From: Enterococcus lacertideformus
GTDB lineage: Bacteria > Bacillota > Bacilli > Lactobacillales > Enterococcaceae
DNA: 64,000 bases
Direction of reading: 5' to 3'
NCBI GenBank assembly: GCA_015680865.1
Contig: JADAKE010000013.1
Location: 50,386 to 114,385, forward strand
Positions within the stretch are counted from its first letter, which is position 1; each line of letters begins with the position of its first letter. The notes under the pieces were generated by a model. The model had not been told where the DNA came from. It did not search any database and saw nothing but the letters and a program-made list of their open reading frames with translations. The translations under genes and the position numbers were made by a program. This document shows positions 59,636-64,000 of this stretch, in pieces.

Positions 59636-61054
59636 ATGTCAAAACAACAAATCGGCGTTGTCGGTATGGCCGTAATGGGTAAAAACTTAGCCCTTAATAT
59701 TGAAAGTCGTGGCTATTCAGTTGCCCTATTTAACCGTACTGGTTCAAAGACAACTGCTGTGGTGGAAGAACACCCAGACAAAAATTTTAAAGCTACCTAT
59801 ACCATTGAAGAATTCGTAGATACAATTGAAAAACCACGTCGGATTCTTTTGATGGTTAAGGCTGGTCCTGCAACAGATGCAACCATTCAAGAATTACTTC
59901 CTCATTTAGATAAAGGGGATATTTTGATTGATGGCGGCAACACATTCTTTAAAGATACAATTCGCCGTAATGAAGAACTAGCTAATTCTGGCATCAACTT
60001 TATTGGTACAGGTGTCTCTGGTGGCGAAGAAGGAGCATTAAAAGGTCCTTCAATCATTCCAGGAGGACAAAAAGAAGCATATGAATTGGTGGCACCTATC
60101 TTAGAACAAATCTCTGCTAAAGCAGAAGATGGCACACCATGTGTGACATATATTGGATCCAACGGCGCTGGACACTATGTAAAAATGGTGCACAATGGAA
60201 TCGAATATGGTGATATGCAGTTGATCGCTGAGTCCTATGATTTAATGAAAAATATCTTAGGTTTATCAGTTGAAGAAATGGCTGATATCTTTAAAGAATG
60301 GAACAAAGGAGAATTGGATAGTTACTTGATTGAAATCACTGCGGACATCCTTACAAGAAAAGACGACGAAGGAACTGGTAAACCAATTGTAGATGTGATC
60401 ATGTATGCTGCTGGAAACAAAGGAACAGGGAAATGGACAAGTCAAAGTGCTTTAGACTTAGGTGTGCCATTACCATTGATTACTGAATCTGTTTTTGCTA
60501 GATATATCTCAGCTTATAAAGAAGAACGGGTACAAGCAAGTAAAATTTTATCTCGTACAAATGATTTTACATTTACAGGTGACAAAAAAGAATTGATTGA
60601 AAAGATTCGTCAAGCATTATACTTCAGTAAAATTATGAGTTACGCTCAAGGATTTGCTCAATTACGTGTTGCTTCAAAAGAATATGACTGGGACCTTCCA
60701 TTCGGTGAAATCGCTAAAATTTGGCGTGCTGGATGTATTATTCGAGCTCGTTTCTTGCAAAAAATCACTGATGCCTATGATAAAACTCCTGATATTGAGA
60801 ATCTTTTATTAGATGACTATTTCGTTGATATCACGAAGAAGTACCAACAAGCTGTTAGAGAAGTGGTGGCACTGGCTGTACAAGCAGGCGTTCCTGTACC
60901 AACATTTTCTTCTGCGATTGCTTATTTTGACTCTTATCGAGCAGAACGCTTACCAGCGAATATTATTCAAGCACAACGTGACTATTTCGGTGCTCATACG
61001 TATGAACGTGTAGATAAAGAAGGAATCTTCCATTATTCATGGTATCAAGAATAA
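59636..61054 (+). CDS. gnd: Gnd, 6-phosphogluconate dehydrogenase (decarboxylating)
   Basis: The 472-residue enzyme oxidizes 6-phosphogluconate to ribulose-5-phosphate with NADP. The Rossmann motif is [15 protein letters not shown] with NRTGSKT for NADP phosphate. The substrate site is [19 protein letters not shown], and catalytic Lys/Glu lie near [14 protein letters not shown]. The C-terminal tail starts [16 protein letters not shown] 59636 follows GTAGGAGGAG. It belongs to the pentose phosphate pathway. No lesion. A terminator separates it from csrR. Confidence 0.97.
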   Translation: MSKQQIGVVGMAVMGKNLALNIESRGYSVALFNRTGSKTTAVVEEHPDKNFKATYTIEEFVDTIEKPRRILLMVKAGPATDATIQELLPHLDKGDILIDGGNTFFKDTIRRNEELANSGINFIGTGVSGGEEGALKGPSIIPGGQKEAYELVAPILEQISAKAEDGTPCVTYIGSNGAGHYVKMVHNGIEYGDMQLIAESYDLMKNILGLSVEEMADIFKEWNKGELDSYLIEITADILTRKDDEGTGKPIVDVIMYAAGNKGTGKWTSQSALDLGVPLPLITESVFARYISAYKEERVQASKILSRTNDFTFTGDKKELIEKIRQALYFSKIMSYAQGFAQLRVASKEYDWDLPFGEIAKIWRAGCIIRARFLQKITDAYDKTPDIENLLLDDYFVDITKKYQQAVREVVALAVQAGVPVPTFSSAIAYFDSYRAERLPANIIQAQRDYFGAHTYERVDKEGIFHYSWYQE

Positions 61055-61099
61055 TAATCTTTTAAAGTGAGCCAAGAGTGATTGAAAATAAAAGATGAC

Positions 61100-61146
61100 A
61101 AAAGAGCTGGAGTCAACGTATAGGAGAAGACTTCAGCTCTTTTTAA
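61100..61146 (+). terminator. Terminator after gnd
   Basis: AAAGAGCTG with AGT pairs with ACT and CAGCTCTTTTT around a 15-base loop, 45 bases after the gnd stop. Confidence 0.75.
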
Positions 61147-61244
61147 AAACAATTATTCATGATAAAATGGTTATATATTTTTAAGCAGATTATCGGTATA
61201 ATAATAGAGTTTTTAAAAGCCTTAGACAGAAAGGAAAAATATTG

Positions 61245-61931
61245 ATGAGTAATATTCTAATCATTGAAGATGAAAAAAACTTAGCTCGATTTGTCGAGTT
61301 GGAATTAAAGCATGAAGGCTATAATGCGGAAGTGCATTATAATGGTCGTACAGGATTAGATGCGGCATTAAACAATGAATGGGATGCTATTTTATTAGAT
61401 CTAATGTTACCAGAGTTAAATGGATTGGAAGTCTGTCGACGCGTACGTCAAGTAAAAAATACCCCGATCATTATGATGACTGCAAGAGACTCTGTGATTG
61501 ATCGTGTCTCTGGATTAGATCATGGAGCAGATGACTATATTGTAAAGCCGTTCGCTATTGAAGAACTATTAGCTCGTTTGCGTGCCTTGTTACGTCGAAT
61601 CGACATAGAAGGAGATAAGAATGTCGCAAAACAAACAACAATCACTTACCGCGATTTAACGATCGAAAAAGAAAATCGTGTCGTCCGACGTGGAAGTGAA
61701 GTGATTGAATTAACCAAACGTGAATATGAGCTTTTACTAACTTTAATGGAAAATGTGAACGTAGTGTTAGCTCGTGATGTCTTACTGAATAAAGTATGGG
61801 GATATGAAACGGAAGTTGAAACCAACGTAGTGGACGTTTATATTCGTTATCTTCGTAATAAAATTGATGTTCCCGGAGAAGAAAGCTATATCCAAACTGT
61901 GCGGGGAACAGGATACGTGATGCGCTCGTGA
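61245..61931 (+). CDS. csrR: CsrR/CovR-like OmpR-family response regulator
   Basis: The 228-residue response regulator has an N-terminal receiver with acidic pocket EDEK, phospho-acceptor Asp in [11 protein letters not shown] (about 53), Thr in IMMTARD and Lys in [11 protein letters not shown]. The C-terminal OmpR-type winged helix has [15 protein letters not shown] and [13 protein letters not shown]. The pair lies after gnd as in E. faecalis, where it is the CsrRS-type system. ATG 61245 lies 8 bases after AAGGAA; a TTG one codon earlier is possible. It overlaps the kinase gene by 4 bases. Confidence 0.88.
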   Translation: MSNILIIEDEKNLARFVELELKHEGYNAEVHYNGRTGLDAALNNEWDAILLDLMLPELNGLEVCRRVRQVKNTPIIMMTARDSVIDRVSGLDHGADDYIVKPFAIEELLARLRALLRRIDIEGDKNVAKQTTITYRDLTIEKENRVVRRGSEVIELTKREYELLLTLMENVNVVLARDVLLNKVWGYETEVETNVVDVYIRYLRNKIDVPGEESYIQTVRGTGYVMRS

Positions 61932-63391
61932 TAAAATCGAAAAAATCTGAAAAAAGAGAACTTAAAGGTCCTTCCTTGACAATCAAGTGGGCCTTTGCAA
62001 GTTCTTTCTTTATATTTGTAGTCTTTACCATTTTTGCCGTGATTACGTATAAATCTTCGATTAATCTAATAGTAGCTAAAGAAAGAAACAATGATGAGCG
62101 AACAATTTCTGAGGTTGCCTCTCGTTTAGCCAACGCCAATGAAGAATTGACACTTGTCAATACCTATCGGAATTTGACCAACGCACAAAACAATACTAGT
62201 ATTAGTGATACCTCTATTTCTGAACTAGGACAATCTTCAATGGATTTGTATGTGTATAATTTAGATAAGAAATTGATTTTTAAAACACATGAAAAAGATC
62301 GTTCATTGATTCAAACTACTAGAAAAGTACCGACGATCGTCACTTTAGATGGTAAAACAGGCTTTCTTTCTGTCCAACCCATCTATTCAAAAGGAACCAG
62401 AGATAAAATTGGTTATGCTCAAAGTTTTTATGAATTATCTTCTTTTTATGATATTCGTAATAAGTTGCTGTTAACGCTAATTATATTAGAAGTAGTCTCG
62501 CTGATTTTAAGTAGTATTTTAGGTTTCTTTTTATCTTCTTATTTTTTGAAGCCATTGAAAGTCTTAAGAGACACCATGGACACAATTCGTAAAGATCCAC
62601 AGTCAGATATCCATATGCCAGAAATCGATACGGATGATGAATTAGCAGATCTTGCAGAAATATTTAATGAAATGCTTGACCGAATGCGTCTTTATATTGA
62701 ACAACAAGAACAGTTTGTTGAAGACGTTTCTCATGAATTAAGAACCCCAGTCGCTATTGTTGAAGGACATTTGAGTCTATTGAATCGTTGGGGAAAAGAC
62801 GATCCAGAAATTTTGGAAGAATCATTGACTGCTAGTATGCAAGAAATTAGTCGTATGAAGAGTTTAGTGCAAGAGATGCTTGATTTATCAATAGCAGAGC
62901 AAGTGGACATGCATTACACAAATGAGACAACAAGAGCGAAAGAAGTCACTTATCAAGTCTATAATAATTTTAAGATATTATATCCTGATTATGTTATTAC
63001 CTTAGACGATGATTTGACAAAGGAAGTTACGTTGCAAATCTATCGCAATCATTTTGAACAATTAATTATTATTATTTTAGATAATGCGGTAAAGTATTCA
63101 ACTAATAGAAAAGAAGTGCATATATCTATTTCTTCGACATTAAACGAATTTGAAATAGCGATTCAAGACTTCGGGGAAGGAATACCACAAGAAGATCTCA
63201 ATAAAATTTTCAATCGTTTCTATCGTGTCGACAAAGCAAGAGCTCGGACAAAAGGTGGTAATGGATTAGGTTTATCAATTGCAAAACAGTTGGTAGAAAA
63301 TTATAAAGGCAGAATCAATGCGGAAAGTGTAGTGGGTCAAGGAACGATTTTCAGAATATTTATTCCTATCGCTAATGAAGAGAACAATTAA
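61928..63391 (+). CDS. csrS: CsrS/CovS-like sensor histidine kinase
   Basis: The 487-residue sensor kinase has membrane helices at about 19-42 ([20 protein letters not shown]) and about 182-204 ([20 protein letters not shown]). An extracellular domain of about 140 residues lies between them and a HAMP domain follows. The H-box is [18 protein letters not shown] with the phospho-His, then N-box [12 protein letters not shown]1 [10 protein letters not shown] and G2 [16 protein letters not shown] 61928 overlaps the csrR stop (GTGA), so the two are co-translated. Likely signals, by analogy with CovS, are cations or peptides; this is inference. Confidence 0.88.
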   Translation: MIKSKKSEKRELKGPSLTIKWAFASSFFIFVVFTIFAVITYKSSINLIVAKERNNDERTISEVASRLANANEELTLVNTYRNLTNAQNNTSISDTSISELGQSSMDLYVYNLDKKLIFKTHEKDRSLIQTTRKVPTIVTLDGKTGFLSVQPIYSKGTRDKIGYAQSFYELSSFYDIRNKLLLTLIILEVVSLILSSILGFFLSSYFLKPLKVLRDTMDTIRKDPQSDIHMPEIDTDDELADLAEIFNEMLDRMRLYIEQQEQFVEDVSHELRTPVAIVEGHLSLLNRWGKDDPEILEESLTASMQEISRMKSLVQEMLDLSIAEQVDMHYTNETTRAKEVTYQVYNNFKILYPDYVITLDDDLTKEVTLQIYRNHFEQLIIIILDNAVKYSTNRKEVHISISSTLNEFEIAIQDFGEGIPQEDLNKIFNRFYRVDKARARTKGGNGLGLSIAKQLVENYKGRINAESVVGQGTIFRIFIPIANEENN

Positions 63392-63699
63392 AGAAAATGA
63401 CTTTGCTTGTTTTTTTGTTTGCCTACCAATATAAAAATGAATCACTTGAGAATAAATAGAAATGATGTAAAAGAAGAGAAGAAAAAACGAACTTTTTAAT
63501 AGAAATTAGAGGATGATTCTAAAAAAAATGACAAAAAATACTAGAAAAAGCTTGTTATGAAATTTAATGTCCGTCTTTTAAAATAATAGTAAAAAAAGGT
63601 GTTTTTTTCTATTGCAATTTCCCATTGTCCTTGATATATTATTATTTGTTCTAATCAAAGCATAGTAGATTTTACGTTGAATTTTGTTCAAAAAAATTA
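63392..63699. other. Gene-free spacer upstream of the rrn promoters
   Basis: About 300 AT-rich bases after csrS with no gene or convincing terminator. The A/T tracts directly before the first rrn promoter could act as UP elements. Confidence 0.5.
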
Positions 63700-63728
63700 T
63701 TGACGTTGAGAAATCAACATGTTATAAT
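63700..63728 (+). promoter_or_regulatory. rrn promoter P1
   Basis: TTGACG (63700-63705), 17 bases, TATAAT (63723-63728), preceded by an A-rich tract. Confidence 0.75.
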
Positions 63729-63785
63729 AACAAAGTTGTTTGATTAGAGAACGCTTGAAAGTCTAAAAAAACTTTGAAAAAGTTG

Positions 63786-63814
63786 TTGACAAAAACTTAA
63801 AAATTTGTTAAAAT
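63786..63814 (+). promoter_or_regulatory. rrn promoter P2
   Basis: TTGACA (63786-63791), 17 bases, TAAAAT (63809-63814). The leader then contains the typical GACCTTTGAAAACTGAACAA sequence of Firmicutes rrn operons. Confidence 0.75.
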
Positions 63815-63983
63815 ATAAGAGTTGTTGAAACAAAAAAGATTAGACCTTTGAAAACTGAACAAAGCAAAGACAAACCAAATGTGTAGGGCGTCTTGATTAA
63901 TTCAAGACAACAAACATTTTTAACAAGCAAGCAATAAGCTAGCAAATAATTGAGCTTAACAATCAGTAATGATTTTTCGAACT

Positions 63984-64000
63984 TTTTATGAGAGTTTGAT
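63984..64000 (+). rRNA. 16S rRNA gene, first bases only
   Basis: TTTTTATGAGAGTTTGAT at the end of the window is the conserved 5' end of 16S rRNA (normally continuing CCTGGCTCAG). The gene is cut by the window edge. Confidence 0.9.

Noticed and set aside
61642..62160. Minus-strand 172-codon open frame across the csrR/csrS junction
   Set aside because: It runs antisense through two conserved domains in a coupled operon and has no start signals.

Overview
This window is a low-GC Firmicutes chromosome segment, almost certainly Enterococcus. Gene content and order support this: the FASII cluster under FabT, the thrS-pbpA(2b) neighbourhood, gnd followed by a CsrRS-type two-component system, and enterococcal terminator-like repeats. 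I lean towards the E. faecium/hirae group but cannot fix the species from sequence alone. No insertion sequence, CRISPR array or tRNA gene was seen. The first bases of a 16S rRNA gene close the window.

Layout. 1-9.9 kb: a broken GIY-YIG nuclease gene on the minus strand, then the FASII operon in the order fabT, fabH, acpP, fabD, fabG, fabF, accB, fabZ, accC, accD, accA. 10-12.4 kb: a polar amino-acid ABC importer. 12.8-27.6 kb: a type VIIb secretion locus (esxA, esaA, essA, esaB, essB, essC) with a complete LXG toxin cassette: DUF4176 chaperone, Lap1, Lap2, LXG toxin, membrane immunity protein and a second DUF4176 gene. 27.8-32.1 kb: the conserved yqeG-yqeH-yhbY-nadD-yqeK-rsfS-yqeM operon. 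32.5-40.8 kb: tmcAL, yebC, an unknown gene, a tandem structured-RNA repeat, helD (minus strand), a P1B-type metal ATPase and a 4-oxalocrotonate tautomerase. 40.8-50.6 kb: T-box-controlled thrS, a MurR/RpiR remnant, pbpA, a Cof-type phosphatase, an NCS2 purine permease, an MFS exporter and a DUF2929 protein. 50.8-64 kb: dnaE, pfkA, pyk, a remnant-rich gap, yceD-rpmF, gnd, csrRS and the rrn promoters.

The dominant signal is gene decay. About 20 genes carry nonsense changes, frameshifts or deletions. They are concentrated in FASII (fabH, acpP, fabF, accB, accC and accD broken, fabK absent) and in the type VII secretion locus (esxA, esaA, essC, toxin, immunity). By contrast thrS, dnaE, pfkA, pyk, gnd, rpmF, pbpA, nadD and yqeH are clean. 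Many lesions are in-frame stop substitutions or deletions rather than homopolymer slips, so I read this as real pseudogenization in a host-adapted or nutrient-rich lineage. If so, the strain probably depends on exogenous fatty acids and has lost type VII antagonism.

The most interesting non-coding signal is a tandem array of 124-bp units at 35.41-35.78 kb. The main stem is conserved by two compensatory base-pair changes between units, which indicates a structured RNA family. Partial copies occur at about 43.24 and 46.22 kb.
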